Assembly (NCBI RefSeq): GCF_003855255.1
Contig: NZ_CP034072.1
Span: 3,634,298-3,698,297 of the forward strand
DNA from: Mycolicibacterium nivoides
GTDB lineage: Bacteria; Actinomycetota; Actinomycetes; Mycobacteriales; Mycobacteriaceae
DNA: 64,000 nt
Direction: 5' to 3'
Shown here one piece after another: positions 1 through 9,431 of the stretch. Each line of letters begins with the position of its first letter. Position 1 is the first letter of the stretch. The notes below the pieces were generated by a model. That model was not told the origin of the DNA and ran no database searches. It saw only the letters and a list, made by a program, of their open reading frames with translations. The translations under genes and the position numbers were made by a program.

Positions 1-605
1 GCAAACATGTCGTTTTCCCACGAGAAGTCAGGAATGGTCCACGTACCAGGCGCAGTGAACGTCCACCGCAGCCACACCGGCACATCGCCGTTATTGGCGA
101 CAAACACCGTCGTGCGGTCCGCAAGGTTCGGCGTTTTCCAAATGAAAACGTCCGGCTCGCTCACCCAATACGGGAACTCAGCGACCGTCGTCATCATCAC
201 TTCGCAGTCGCCCGTAAGGAACGGGTCTTTCGCGCCGTACGCCTTAGGTTCCTCTAGAAGCCGAAGCTTAAGGTTCCTAATGCCATCGGAAGTTTCGACA
301 GTTAGCGTGCATTCCTGGTCGTAATCCCATGCCCATCGCCAACGGGAATCGACCGTGGCCCACGTATCGGGGTCCCATCCCTCATGCCCAACCTGGACAG
401 AGAAAATGACCTCGCGCCGACGCACACGCTTACCGGCGTACTGCTCACCAAAAGGGCCGGGCGTCCACAAAGTCTTAACCGGCGCATCAATAAGATTCTG
501 GACATTCGGGGAAAGGGTTACGCCCTCTCGACCCGCGCCAGCGCCCGACAAGCACCAGGTAGAACCATCCCGACCCGTCAAAGTAATCTTGACGTAATCG
601 CTCAC
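1..605 (-). CDS. Minor tail protein (partial, runs off the left edge)
   Basis: Read on the minus strand from a GTG at 603-605, the frame is open to the window edge (about 201 residues), beginning MSDYVKITLTGRDG. It is rich in Trp and beta-strand-forming sequence, with a segment like PVWLRWTFTAPGTW near the edge. Its position directly downstream of the tape measure gene and this sequence style fit the first minor tail (distal-tail-like) protein of actinobacterial siphophages. The C-terminus lies outside the window. The family call comes from position and general resemblance, not from a specific catalytic motif. Confidence 0.7.
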   Translation of the reverse strand, partial: MSDYVKITLTGRDGSTWCLSGAGAGREGVTLSPNVQNLIDAPVKTLWTPGPFGEQYAGKRVRRREVIFSVQVGHEGWDPDTWATVDSRWRWAWDYDQECTLTVETSDGIRNLKLRLLEEPKAYGAKDPFLTGDCEVMMTTVAEFPYWVSEPDVFIWKTPNLADRTTVFVANNGDVPVWLRWTFTAPGTWTIPDFSWENDMF

Positions 606-627
606 TATTCAGTTGTCTTTCTAACGG

Positions 628-677
628 GAAAGCCCCGCCCGGCCACCGGAGTAGTACCGGCATTCGAGCGGGGCTAA
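628..677 (-). terminator. Hairpin between tape measure and minor tail genes
   Basis: AGCCCCGC at 631-638 pairs with GCGGGGCT at 668-675, with further GC pairing inside. On the minus strand the stem is followed by TTTCC. It may be a partial terminator that lowers expression of the downstream minor tail genes relative to the tape measure. Confidence 0.55.
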
Positions 678-693
678 CCCGTCGTTAGAGTGT

Positions 694-3600
694 TTACTTC
701 ATCGGCAGGAATGGAGCCTGCGTCTGAGCTTCACGCCTCTGCTGACCCTGATAGAACTGGTCATAAGAAGCCGTGTGGATATCGCCGTAGTTGTTAACCA
801 CAGCCGGTCCCCCTAGACCGCCACCCTGAGGCTGCTGAGGAAGCACCGGAGCGCCATACGCGTTAGGTGACGAACCACCAGACAGCGTGCCCACCAGCAA
901 GCTCGACAGAATGTTGACAGCGCCGCTAGCGACCTGCCCCGCAATCTGCGCGCCAGCCTGAATACCGGCACCAGCCGCACCACCGGCAGCACCAGCTCCC
1001 GGCGCAGCCGCACCCGCCGCGCCAGCGCCCATAGACGCTGCCGTGGCAATCAAGCTGCCCACATGCGTAAACCCTGACTGAATACCCTTGCTCAAGGCAG
1101 GGTTGTTGTGGTCAAGGTTCGTCGGCGCAGCCCCCGCAACAGAACGCGGATCAACGCCCGGCGTAGCACCCTCCGGCGCAGCCGCACCCGGCAACTGCCC
1201 GCTCGGCCCGGCGTTAGTGCCAGACAGCGCGCTACCAAGCCCACCAAGCGCCTGCTCTGCCGTCTCCGTAGGGACAACAGGCTCAACCGGTGGAGGAGGC
1301 ACAGCCGGATCGGCAGGCGCACCATTCGGCGCAGCCGTCGCAACTGGCGGCGGTGGAGCTGGCTGAGGCGTCGGCAACGGCGTCACCGGAGGCAACGGCA
1401 TACCACCCGGCGCGAAGCCCGGCAGCATCGACGGATCAATCCGCCCCGAGTTAATAGCCTCAAAGAAGCCCCGACCGTACTTAGCGACCGAATCCGCACG
1501 CGTGATGAACTCGCCGTTACTAACTCGCGCAAGCATCGAATCTGAGCGGCCCGTACCGGCACCACTCAGGAACCCTCCACTAGCGAAGCCAGGCAACGGG
1601 AAGTACGCCCAGTTCGTGAACTGCGGATCGTTGTAACCCGAAGCCCCCGACCCAACCGCAATCGGCTTCCCATACGTGCTCGACTCAATGTTCCGGCCAT
1701 CAGGCAGCGTTGCCGCCGTATGCGAAGCATTCCAGCCAATCCGGTAAGTTCCCGGTGGAGCCTGCGACGGATCAGCGATAAGCACGCCACCCTTAGCTGG
1801 AATGGCCTGCGCGAACCCGCCAGTACCACCCGTACGACCCGCGAACGGCTTACCGTTAAGCGCGTCGGCAACGTACATCACCAGACCTGAACAGTCCGTG
1901 CCGTCAAGACCCGAACCACCCCACACGTAAGGCTTACCCGCCATCAACTCAGCCATATTCGACGCACGCTGAGCAGCCGGAGATACCGACCCACTATTGA
2001 GCGTTCCGACAAATGGATTCTGAGCCTGCAAATCGGTCGGGTAACCGTCAATGATCTGCTGAACCTGAGGATCAGCATCACGAGGCTTATTCTGATCGTC
2101 CTTACTTCCGGTTAGCCCCGTAAAGATGCGCTTACCGATATTGAAGTACGTCGGATCAATGCCAAAGAAGCCCAGCACCGCGCTAAGCAGAATCTCACCG
2201 ATCTGCTCCAAGATGCCTACCGGCTGCAACTCCTTAGGTAGACCGGCCAATCCCATCGGGTCATTAGCACTAGGCGTCAGACCTGGATTCGGGACACTGC
2301 CCGGCATACCCGCCTGAGGCGTAAGCCCCGGCAGAGCCAAACCAGCAACAGTCGGCGTCGACCCCGGCGCAGCACCCGTCAAATGCGGGATGCCGTTGCC
2401 CGGCCCCGGCGAACCGCCCAGGCCGTGAGCCGGATACGCAGGCGAACGCGGATCAGTCGGCGGCACATTAGGCCCGCTCGACTCCCCCTTGTCGCCATCG
2501 ACACCCGGCTTAAGTGGACGCTGAGTCGCTGACGCTGGCGCAGCACCATACTTGCCGGTAGACGGATCGAAGAGACCAGGATTCGCAAGGTCCGGAATCG
2601 GAATGACCGGCTTAGGCAGCATGTCCAACGGCGTCGGCGCGTCAAACGCACCAGGCGGCGCAGGCGGAACCGGAGCCAACGGCTTAGGCGCAAACCCACT
2701 GATCGGCAACGGAACTGGATCAAACGGGCTGCCGACCAGACCGCCACCGTCGAAACCGGGCAGCATGGACGGATCAATCTCGCCCTTGTTGAGAGCGTGA
2801 AAGAACTCCTGTCCGTACTTGGCCACCGAATCGGCCCGAGTGATGAACTCGCCGTTAGACACCCGCGCCAGAATCGAGTCACTACGACCCGTGCCCGGCC
2901 CGCTTAGCATTCCACCCGTAGCCGCCGTAGGCGCAGGCTGCAAGTACATGCCCGCGCGGTCAGCGTCAAGGTGAATCACCGTGCCGTCAGCCAGCTCCTC
3001 GAACCGGCCACCGTTCTTACGAATGTTCTCAACTAGGTCCGGATGGTTGCGCTGGATATCGCCGAAGCGCATATCGACGCGCACGCCCGCCGCGCCCTGG
3101 CCCCCAGGCTCGTAGTACGGCGAAGGGCTGCCAAGACCCGCGAACGGGTTAGGCGTGCCCGGCTTGAACTGCGCCCGGCCCGTAACCGCCTCGTTGTTCG
3201 ACCGCACTTCCGCGCCAACCTGCAACGCATGGTTGGTGTCGTCCATGACGAACCGGCTGATATTCGCGCCCGCACGAGCACGCTGAGACAGACCCGGCGT
3301 GTCATCGTTACGCGACCCCGGCAGCCACGACAACGGATTGTTGTAGCCATACAGCAGATCGCTAAGCGAGAACGAAGCCCCCGACTTCTCAAACAGCTCC
3401 CGAGCCTGATTATCACCCGTAAGCGCCCGAGCCAGAACATCATTGTTGATCTGAGCTTCCGGCTTACGCTGCTTATTCAGCAGGTTAAGGAAATTCGCGT
3501 CATCCTCACCAACGAACGAAGCCAAAGGCTTAGAGTTCAGCTCGTCAAGGATCGCCTTACGCGCCGTCCCGATAACCTGGTCACGTGCAGCCTGATTCGT

Positions 3601-5799
3601 CGGCGTCAACGCCTGCCCGAACAGCTCCCGGTTAATGTTGAACTCACTCTGAGCCAACCCCGGCAGATCACGCGGCTTAGCATCCGACTCGTTAGGATCA
3701 ACGAAACCACCAGCCCGGCCCAACTTCTCAGCCAAACCCTGCTGCGTCAACGACCCCGACAGCGCATCCATTTCGCCGCGCAACCGCGCAACCATGTCCG
3801 CGTGGTAAGCAGTCGACTCAGCGGCCTCCTGCTGCGCATTCACGTACTGGTTGAGCAACAGTGCAGCCACCGCGCTCACGCCCACAGCGATAGGCCCACC
3901 AACAGCCATCAAGCTACTGAAACGCGAAGCCTTACCGTTAGCGCCGGAACTACCGTTACCAAACGCGTTCGACACCAGGTCAAGCGCCTTCGTGAGGCCG
4001 TCTATCCCAGTCTTAACGCCCGTTAGGATCGGCTGGATAGTCCGCCAGCCAAGCCACGCATACAGGATCGTCTGAATTAGCGCCGGATGGTTCTTAAGTA
4101 GAGTCGCCGCCGTATTTAGGAACGGCAACAGCATGTTGGCCCACCGCTGAGCCGCATCCTGAACATTCTTGAGAATGCCCGGAATCTGCTCCAACGTCGG
4201 ACGCCACTTCTGGAACTCAGCACGCGCCTCGTAGAAAAAGTCCTTAAGCTTCTTTTGCCCCTCGGCACTCTTAAGGAAATCCGCCAGACGCTTAGTGCCA
4301 TCGCTAAGCAAGTCAAGTAGGCCGCGGCCTCCCGTACCGGTGAACGCCTCACTGACAGAGTTCATGATCGAACCGATATTCAGCAGAGTGTTACCCAGAT
4401 CGGTTAGCGCCTTAAGGCCCGAGTCGATCCACTTATCAAGACGGCCATCGTCGTCAGCCGCAGACACGAAGTTCTCAAACCGCGTCATCACGTCACCAAA
4501 GGCGTCCGCTAGACGTGGCAGCGAATCAGAGCTAGCCGCCGTTAGGCGCAGCACCCCACCCACCAACGGATCAATAGCCCGAGTGAGTAGGTTCTGCGCG
4601 TCCTCCGTGTTACCGAACAGGCGCTCTAGGAATCCCTGATTCTTGCTATCGCCTAGTGAGGAGATAGCCGCGCGCAGGTTGCCGTTAATGGCCCCTGCAA
4701 TGCCCGTCAAGCCACGTTCAAGCAACGGCAGGCCCGTACCCGCCAAGCCCTGGATATCGGACCCCAGATTGGCGAATAGTCGATCCTGCACAGCCATACG
4801 TAGGTCCAGCCACGCACCACTGAGCGACCGCACCCGATTAACAAAGTCCTGAGCATTCGGAGACAGGTTGCCCATAGCGTCCACGAGCTTTTTGACCGCA
4901 GTAGAGCCGTCCGCAGCCTGCTCAAGCGCCGAAGTCAAACGCTCCGTCGCCGCGACCACCGCGTCACTGCCCTGGACGCCCTTAGCGTTAGCCTCGGCTA
5001 CGTCCTCTTGTAGTCGCAGATTCCGCCGACGAGTCTCCGTAAGCTGGCCCTCAGCCCTGCGAATACCAAGCTGATCCTTCTGCATCTGCCACGCCGACTT
5101 GCCAACCTTGTCGTTAGCCTCGGCCATCGCCTCTTGCAGGTTCATCATCGCTTCGGCTTCATCCAGCGGAGCGTCACGCATCTGCGCGTTCAAATCCTCA
5201 AGATTCCGGCGAGCATCCCGAATGGCGTTATTAAGATCGCGCGTCGAATCCCGCACCGCGCGGTTAGCGTCACGCTGCTGACGCGCAGACTCCACCGCGC
5301 TCTGCTGAGCCTGAGACTGCGCCTTGAACGCGTCCGCCAGGCCACGAGAGCCGACCATCGCCGCCCCGAAAGACGACGCCAAACCGCCAACAATGCCCGG
5401 CAGAACCAAAGACGACTGCGCCAACTGCACGATTGACGTATTCAGCGACCCCAGAATCAAACCGAGCTGCGAAAGCTGCGCCATCCCGGCCACCGCAATG
5501 TTCAGGGTCAAACCACGCCGCGTCTGATCCTTTAGGTCAGTGACCTTCCGCTTAATCGACGTGATCTGGTGCGTAACCTGCTGTTCCTCAATCCGAAGTC
5601 GGATCGGGTCACGTTCGGCAGCCTGCTTAGCCGACTCAATCTCAGCCAGCATTTCAGCGGTCTTTGCCTCAACCTTGACCTCGACAGACTCGCGCACCGT
5701 CTGTAGTTGTGTCCGTAGCTTCTGGTGGAAACTATTGGCACCCTTCCCAAGCGTGGGCACCATAAGTACCCCCGCTTGGGCGGCAATATATTCAGCCAC
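694..5799 (-). CDS. Tape measure protein with internal NlpC/P60 peptidase domain
   Basis: A 1701-residue protein, by far the longest in the window, in the tape measure position downstream of the frameshifted chaperones. Residues 1-300 are helical and coiled-coil-like; hydrophobic segments follow at roughly 560-680. A cell-wall peptidase domain of NlpC/P60 type sits near residues 1280-1390, with a Cys in DCSGLV (about 1302) and a His in SHTAATL (about 1360). Before and after it lies a duplicated block of about 50 residues (core RVSNGEFITRADSVAKYG, near 965-1020 and 1415-1470). The C-terminal part is Pro/Gly/Ala rich. The role is setting tail length; the peptidase probably opens the cell wall locally during DNA entry. 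The start is GTG with AGGGGG five bases upstream. Confidence 0.93.
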   Translation of the reverse strand: MAEYIAAQAGVLMVPTLGKGANSFHQKLRTQLQTVRESVEVKVEAKTAEMLAEIESAKQAAERDPIRLRIEEQQVTHQITSIKRKVTDLKDQTRRGLTLNIAVAGMAQLSQLGLILGSLNTSIVQLAQSSLVLPGIVGGLASSFGAAMVGSRGLADAFKAQSQAQQSAVESARQQRDANRAVRDSTRDLNNAIRDARRNLEDLNAQMRDAPLDEAEAMMNLQEAMAEANDKVGKSAWQMQKDQLGIRRAEGQLTETRRRNLRLQEDVAEANAKGVQGSDAVVAATERLTSALEQAADGSTAVKKLVDAMGNLSPNAQDFVNRVRSLSGAWLDLRMAVQDRLFANLGSDIQGLAGTGLPLLERGLTGIAGAINGNLRAAISSLGDSKNQGFLERLFGNTEDAQNLLTRAIDPLVGGVLRLTAASSDSLPRLADAFGDVMTRFENFVSAADDDGRLDKWIDSGLKALTDLGNTLLNIGSIMNSVSEAFTGTGGRGLLDLLSDGTKRLADFLKSAEGQKKLKDFFYEARAEFQKWRPTLEQIPGILKNVQDAAQRWANMLLPFLNTAATLLKNHPALIQTILYAWLGWRTIQPILTGVKTGIDGLTKALDLVSNAFGNGSSGANGKASRFSSLMAVGGPIAVGVSAVAALLLNQYVNAQQEAAESTAYHADMVARLRGEMDALSGSLTQQGLAEKLGRAGGFVDPNESDAKPRDLPGLAQSEFNINRELFGQALTPTNQAARDQVIGTARKAILDELNSKPLASFVGEDDANFLNLLNKQRKPEAQINNDVLARALTGDNQARELFEKSGASFSLSDLLYGYNNPLSWLPGSRNDDTPGLSQRARAGANISRFVMDDTNHALQVGAEVRSNNEAVTGRAQFKPGTPNPFAGLGSPSPYYEPGGQGAAGVRVDMRFGDIQRNHPDLVENIRKNGGRFEELADGTVIHLDADRAGMYLQPAPTAATGGMLSGPGTGRSDSILARVSNGEFITRADSVAKYGQEFFHALNKGEIDPSMLPGFDGGGLVGSPFDPVPLPISGFAPKPLAPVPPAPPGAFDAPTPLDMLPKPVIPIPDLANPGLFDPSTGKYGAAPASATQRPLKPGVDGDKGESSGPNVPPTDPRSPAYPAHGLGGSPGPGNGIPHLTGAAPGSTPTVAGLALPGLTPQAGMPGSVPNPGLTPSANDPMGLAGLPKELQPVGILEQIGEILLSAVLGFFGIDPTYFNIGKRIFTGLTGSKDDQNKPRDADPQVQQIIDGYPTDLQAQNPFVGTLNSGSVSPAAQRASNMAELMAGKPYVWGGSGLDGTDCSGLVMYVADALNGKPFAGRTGGTGGFAQAIPAKGGVLIADPSQAPPGTYRIGWNASHTAATLPDGRNIESSTYGKPIAVGSGASGYNDPQFTNWAYFPLPGFASGGFLSGAGTGRSDSMLARVSNGEFITRADSVAKYGRGFFEAINSGRIDPSMLPGFAPGGMPLPPVTPLPTPQPAPPPPVATAAPNGAPADPAVPPPPVEPVVPTETAEQALGGLGSALSGTNAGPSGQLPGAAAPEGATPGVDPRSVAGAAPTNLDHNNPALSKGIQSGFTHVGSLIATAASMGAGAAGAAAPGAGAAGGAAGAGIQAGAQIAGQVASGAVNILSSLLVGTLSGGSSPNAYGAPVLPQQPQGGGLGGPAVVNNYGDIHTASYDQFYQGQQRREAQTQAPFLPMK

Positions 5800-5828
5800 A
5801 GTGCCCCCTCTATTAAGTTGTTATTCAG

Positions 5829-6658
5829 TTATAATTTGACCCACTTAGCCTTAGCCGACTCAACGCCACGCGCCATAGCCGCCTCTAGCCCAGTGTTAAC
5901 CTTCTGCTCCTTACGGCGCTTCCGTTCCTTTTCAGCCGGAAGCTCAGGACGCGGATAAGGCTTAAAGTCGTCCGCATTGCGCACCCGACCGGCCTGCACC
6001 TGATCGGCGATGTAGAACAAAGCGTCCAGCTCAGCCGTCCAACCAAACAGCGGCGGCTTACTAGCCTTCCAATCTTCATCCTTAGCGCTAGCTTGCAGCT
6101 CAATTACGTCAGGGTCTTGCAAGTACATTGCCTGCGTGTAAGAGCCACGGATTTGCAGCAGAGTTTCGTAGAACATGATGAACTGATCCCAGTTCCGACG
6201 TGACGCATAACGAGCGCCCATATCGCTCCCGTACCGCTCCTGGCAATACCCGCACCGGCACGGCGCTGCGAAGTAGTCAAGGGCATTGACGTGCAAGATC
6301 GTTTGGAAATCCCAACAGATCGCACGCCAATACCGCTCAACAATGTCCGCAGCGTAGATTACTTTCCCGAGTCCTTATCCCCGAAAAAGTGCTCGTTGTA
6401 CTTAGCCATAAACGCGTTCCACACCTGCACAGGCTGAGGATCGAACAGCTCCATAGCGCGGTCATAGTCATCGCCGAAGATGATGCGCTGAGCCTCTTCC
6501 TCGGTCGTGGCCTTGATCAGCGCATTCGCCTGCTTCTTAGTCGGGTTCTTAACAACCAGACCAGGCGCAACAGGCAGCGGATCAGGCACCCGCACCGACG
6601 CAATCAGATCAGCAAACACAGTCCCGACCAGCTCGTCCAGCACCTTGTTTTCTTCCAT
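5829..6658 (-). CDS. Tail assembly chaperone, -1 frameshift product (gpG-T type)
   Basis: The zero-frame chaperone (6658 to 6359) ends ...TCG-GGA-AAG-TAA. A -1 slip on G-GGA-AAG enters an open frame that continues VIYAADIVERYWRAI and then HVNALDYFAAPCRCGYC down to the stop at 5829, giving about 276 residues in all. The same heptamer is used by phage lambda for G-T. The extension ends in a basic Lys/Arg-rich tail and has CRCGYC near its start. It is adjacent to the tape measure gene, which such chaperones coat before tail polymerisation. An independent start for the downstream frame (TTG near 6296) is possible but has no good ribosome site. Confidence 0.85.
6359..6658 (-). CDS. Tail assembly chaperone, unshifted product (gpG type)
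   Basis: 99 residues starting MEENKVLDELVG, acidic and helical, ending EHFFGDKDSGK just past the slippery site. Small proteins of this kind between the major tail protein and the tape measure are the standard tail chaperone of long-tailed phages. Most ribosomes would make this short form and a minority the longer fusion. Confidence 0.85.
   Translation of the reverse strand: MEENKVLDELVGTVFADLIASVRVPDPLPVAPGLVVKNPTKKQANALIKATTEEEAQRIIFGDDYDRAMELFDPQPVQVWNAFMAKYNEHFFGDKDSGK
6362..6368 (-). promoter_or_regulatory. Programmed -1 frameshift slippery heptamer GGGAAAG
   Basis: On the minus strand GGGAAAG is in the correct phase (G GGA AAG) immediately before the TAA stop of the short chaperone, and the -1 frame is open on both sides of it. 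Confidence 0.85.
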
Positions 6659-6690
6659 AAGATTCTTTCCCCCTTAGATAATTCAGACAA

Positions 6691-6728
6691 CAAAGGGAGA
6701 GGGGAGCGAACCTAAGCCCGCTCCCCTC
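6691..6728 (-). terminator. Rho-independent terminator after major tail protein
   Basis: GAGGGGAGCG (6699-6708) pairs perfectly with CGCTCCCCTC (6719-6728) around a 10-base loop, and on the minus strand it is followed by TCCCTTTG. It directly follows the major tail gene, so it would reduce read-through into the low-level chaperone and tape measure genes. Confidence 0.85.
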
Positions 6729-6746
6729 ATTCCCCCCAAACTGCGA

Positions 6747-7649
6747 CTAAGCAGTAATGGTCACCGTGGCCGTAGCCGTCAGAGACCCCTTCTTAGCCGT
6801 GATCGTCGCGGTACCAGCCGCAACACCGGTCACCAGACCGTTAGCCGAAACGCTCGCCTTAAGCGGATCGCTCGACTCAAAGGTGCAATCCGGCGTGTAG
6901 TTAATGCCGTTGTCACCCTCAACCAGAAGCTGAGCCGTATGGCTCGCGCCCGTAGCCACCGTGACAGTCGGAGCGTTAGGCGTAATCGTCAGAGCGGTCA
7001 GCGCCCGGCCAAAGCCAGCCGTAGCCACAATGTCGCGCCAGCCCGGCCCCGCGAAGCCCTGAGCCACCGAGTAGCCCACAACATCGTCACGGAACGCCTT
7101 AAGCGTCGGCTTGTACTCAATAACGTTGTCGTCGTTGAGCGTCTGGTTATCAACCCGATCCAGCTTCACCTTCGGCATCAGCCAGTAGACCCAAACCTCA
7201 CGGTCGTTACGGTCATCCAGGCCAACCAGGATCGCCCGGTAGTAGATGTTCTTCGGCACCTTAGGCGCTTCCAGAACAATGCCGCCGAACTCAGAAGGCT
7301 CGATGTCCGTGAAGTCCTGAGTCCAGATCAGCTCAAGCACGTTGCGCTGGTTCTGGTACATCGAGAAATCGAACGTCGTGGTCCGCTTGTTGATAATCGT
7401 GCGGATAGGCTCAGGCTCGCCGTAAGCCTCAATATCCTTCGAGTCGAACTCGTTACCGAGCGTAAGACCCGCCTGCTTCTGGAAATGGCCCACAGACTTG
7501 TAGCCAGCAGGAATTTCCAGCGACCCGTCAACGGCAGACTCAAGCGTTAGCGCAGGAGTAGCCGAATACGGAGCCAGAAGCACGGTAAGGTTCAGAGGCG
7601 CAATCGCTAGGTCGGCCTGCGCGTCCTTAATCGTGTAAAAATCCGTCAT
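6747..7649 (-). CDS. Major tail protein with C-terminal Ig-like (Big_2) domain
   Basis: 300 residues, N-terminal MTDFYTIKDAQADLAIAPLN. About the first 215 residues form the tail-tube fold expected between the tail terminator and the chaperones. The last 80 are a bacterial Ig-like group 2 domain (SANGLVTGVAAGTATITAKK). The tube part makes the tail shaft by ring stacking; surface Ig domains on phages are thought to bind weakly to host surface glycans. The same domain type ends the capsid protein at 9432-10580. Confidence 0.9.
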   Translation of the reverse strand: MTDFYTIKDAQADLAIAPLNLTVLLAPYSATPALTLESAVDGSLEIPAGYKSVGHFQKQAGLTLGNEFDSKDIEAYGEPEPIRTIINKRTTTFDFSMYQNQRNVLELIWTQDFTDIEPSEFGGIVLEAPKVPKNIYYRAILVGLDDRNDREVWVYWLMPKVKLDRVDNQTLNDDNVIEYKPTLKAFRDDVVGYSVAQGFAGPGWRDIVATAGFGRALTALTITPNAPTVTVATGASHTAQLLVEGDNGINYTPDCTFESSDPLKASVSANGLVTGVAAGTATITAKKGSLTATATVTITA

Positions 7650-7676
7650 ATTAAGTTGTCCTTATTCAATTATTCG

Positions 7677-8180
7677 CTAAGGGCTACCCGTCAGCCCATG
7701 CCACAAGGCATAAAGAAACTGCTTGTAGTTCTTAGCGGTTTTCATCGACACAGAAACTTGGAACGTCGCCGTGACAACGCGGTTGTCGATCCTCTGATTC
7801 GGTGTTAGCAATTGCGGCCCGGCCACTTCTTTATCGCAGCGAATCTGCGCCGTGTACCCGTCAGCCATCTTGAACTTGTCCCCCTGCATCGGCAGCAGGA
7901 TCGAACGGACAAAGTTCATAAGCTCCCACGAATCATCGCGCGAGCCAGTAACGGCCATGACCTGCAACTGGCACTCATCCTTACGGGCGTCCCAGTCGAC
8001 CTGGCCCCCCGGCATCCGGAAGAACCACAACGTAGGGTCAGGGTCCGCATTATCAAGCCAGTCGTCAGGCAACCAACACCCCGACTCATAATTCGGCAGT
8101 AGTTTCGTGAAAATGTCGATAAACAGGTTCTCGATGTTTACGAAATTATTTTCGTACCAATCCGGCAGAACCAAAGACAT
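7677..8180 (-). CDS. Tail terminator protein
   Basis: 167 residues (MSLVLPDWYENNFVNIEN...). The size, the position between the HK97-gp10-like connector and the major tail protein, and a mid-protein beta-rich segment match siphophage tail terminators, which cap the tail and join it to the head. The call rests mainly on gene order. Confidence 0.75.
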   Translation of the reverse strand: MSLVLPDWYENNFVNIENLFIDIFTKLLPNYESGCWLPDDWLDNADPDPTLWFFRMPGGQVDWDARKDECQLQVMAVTGSRDDSWELMNFVRSILLPMQGDKFKMADGYTAQIRCDKEVAGPQLLTPNQRIDNRVVTATFQVSVSMKTAKNYKQFLYALWHGLTGSP

Positions 8181-8189
8181 AAGCCCCCC

Positions 8190-8621
8190 TTAAGCGCCGT
8201 TCTTCGCCTTAACGACAGCCACGGCTTTCTTCAAATCCTTATGCGCAGGGAAGTCCCAACCCGAAGGCGGATTACCACCGTCGCCGTGCTCATGAAGAAC
8301 GCCGTAAAAGAACAGGTCGCCAGGATTAGGGTTACGTGGACTGTGCCAAGTCGACACAGCCGTCTCGCCGCCAACAGTGACGTGCGAAACCCAGCGGTCA
8401 TTCTTCTTACCGCCAATGATCGTTTCAGCACCGGCAGACGACATAAGCTTTCCGGACCGCTTAGCAACACCCGCCCGATAGGCAAGCACGACCTCCTGGC
8501 CGATAATGCCCATGAGCAGTTCCATCTCTGGACCAAGCAGCAGTTTCGCCAAACCAGGGTTAGGGACCGGAATGTGAATGTCAGTAAGCCTGTGACCAAT
8601 CGTTGTGCCAGCCGCAGGCAT
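8190..8621 (-). CDS. Head-tail connector / HK97 gp10-like protein
   Basis: 143 residues (MPAAGTTIGHRLTDIHIPVPN...). It lies between the head-tail stopper and the tail terminator and contains the Leu-rich helix plus R-x-G-x-L-x-S-S pattern (KRSGKLMSSAG) common in gp10-like tail completion proteins. Its start abuts the stop of the upstream gene at 8621. Confidence 0.75.
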   Translation of the reverse strand: MPAAGTTIGHRLTDIHIPVPNPGLAKLLLGPEMELLMGIIGQEVVLAYRAGVAKRSGKLMSSAGAETIIGGKKNDRWVSHVTVGGETAVSTWHSPRNPNPGDLFFYGVLHEHGDGGNPPSGWDFPAHKDLKKAVAVVKAKNGA

Positions 8622-8959
8622 TACCCATTCACCGCCTCCACCTGAAACACCACATAGCCGAAGTCGTACCCATCAAAGGCGTGCCCCTGATCCCACATCG
8701 AATGACCAACGACGGTGTAAACCTCGCCGTTGCCACGCTCGATGCGATCCCGAGCCTTAACGTCCGCGCCCCGCTTCACATACAGCTCCGCAGTCAGGCT
8801 CGAACTCTCCCCCTTGAAATTCTGCTTCCGGCCAAACTTATTGGTGCTGGTCCCCGGCCCCCACGCAAAAATGCCCTTAACCGTGCCGTGAACCTCTTTG
8901 TTCGGATTGCCGTACTTATCCGTATCGCCCCGGCGAACGGTTAAAGTCTCCTCGTTCAC
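8621..8959 (-). CDS. Head-tail stopper
   Basis: 112 residues (MNEETLTVRRGDTDKYGNPNK...), predicted all-beta, with a VKRGADVKARDRIERGNGEVYTV region typical of the stopper that closes the connector pore after packaging. It overlaps its neighbours by 1-4 bases, so the connector genes are translationally coupled. Confidence 0.75.
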   Translation of the reverse strand: MNEETLTVRRGDTDKYGNPNKEVHGTVKGIFAWGPGTSTNKFGRKQNFKGESSSLTAELYVKRGADVKARDRIERGNGEVYTVVGHSMWDQGHAFDGYDFGYVVFQVEAVNG

Positions 8960-9420
8960 CAGGGCACCACGTCTCCGTAACCGTCGTCCTCGCTACAGAA
9001 CGGGAACATGCTGCCCCCGTATCGGATAAAGGCCGTCTTACCGGCCCAAGGCCGTCCTTCCTCGCCGCGAGAAGTGCTCACCGTCTGTAGACCCCCCGAC
9101 CGCTTAAAGCGCTTAAGGATCGCCATTTCAGCCGGGTAAAAGAACCCGTCCGGTGGCTGGGAATACTGGACGCTGAACGGACCCATCTGCCGCGAAATCA
9201 CGCGGTCAGGGTTCTTAAGCTCCCGGCGGGACGCCTGCAACACAACAGCCCGCACATCATCAGGAACGTCGGCGGGGGCGTCGGGCCACGCTCGACCCGA
9301 CACCACCCGCGCCCACGAAGAAACGATGTCTAGAACAAGCTTGGCCTGCTCTAGCTCATCGCCTTCAAACGTCTGAGACATGAGGGTCTGCAAGTCCTCA
9401 ATGGACGCTAGACCCGCCAT
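8956..9420 (-). CDS. Head-tail adaptor (connector, gp6-like)
   Basis: 154 residues beginning MAGLASIEDLQTLMSQTFEGDEL. The helical N-terminal half resembles the adaptor that docks under the portal. It follows the capsid gene in the usual siphophage order. The assignment is positional. Confidence 0.75.
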   Translation of the reverse strand: MAGLASIEDLQTLMSQTFEGDELEQAKLVLDIVSSWARVVSGRAWPDAPADVPDDVRAVVLQASRRELKNPDRVISRQMGPFSVQYSQPPDGFFYPAEMAILKRFKRSGGLQTVSTSRGEEGRPWAGKTAFIRYGGSMFPFCSEDDGYGDVVPW

Positions 9421-9431
9421 AAGAGCCTCGA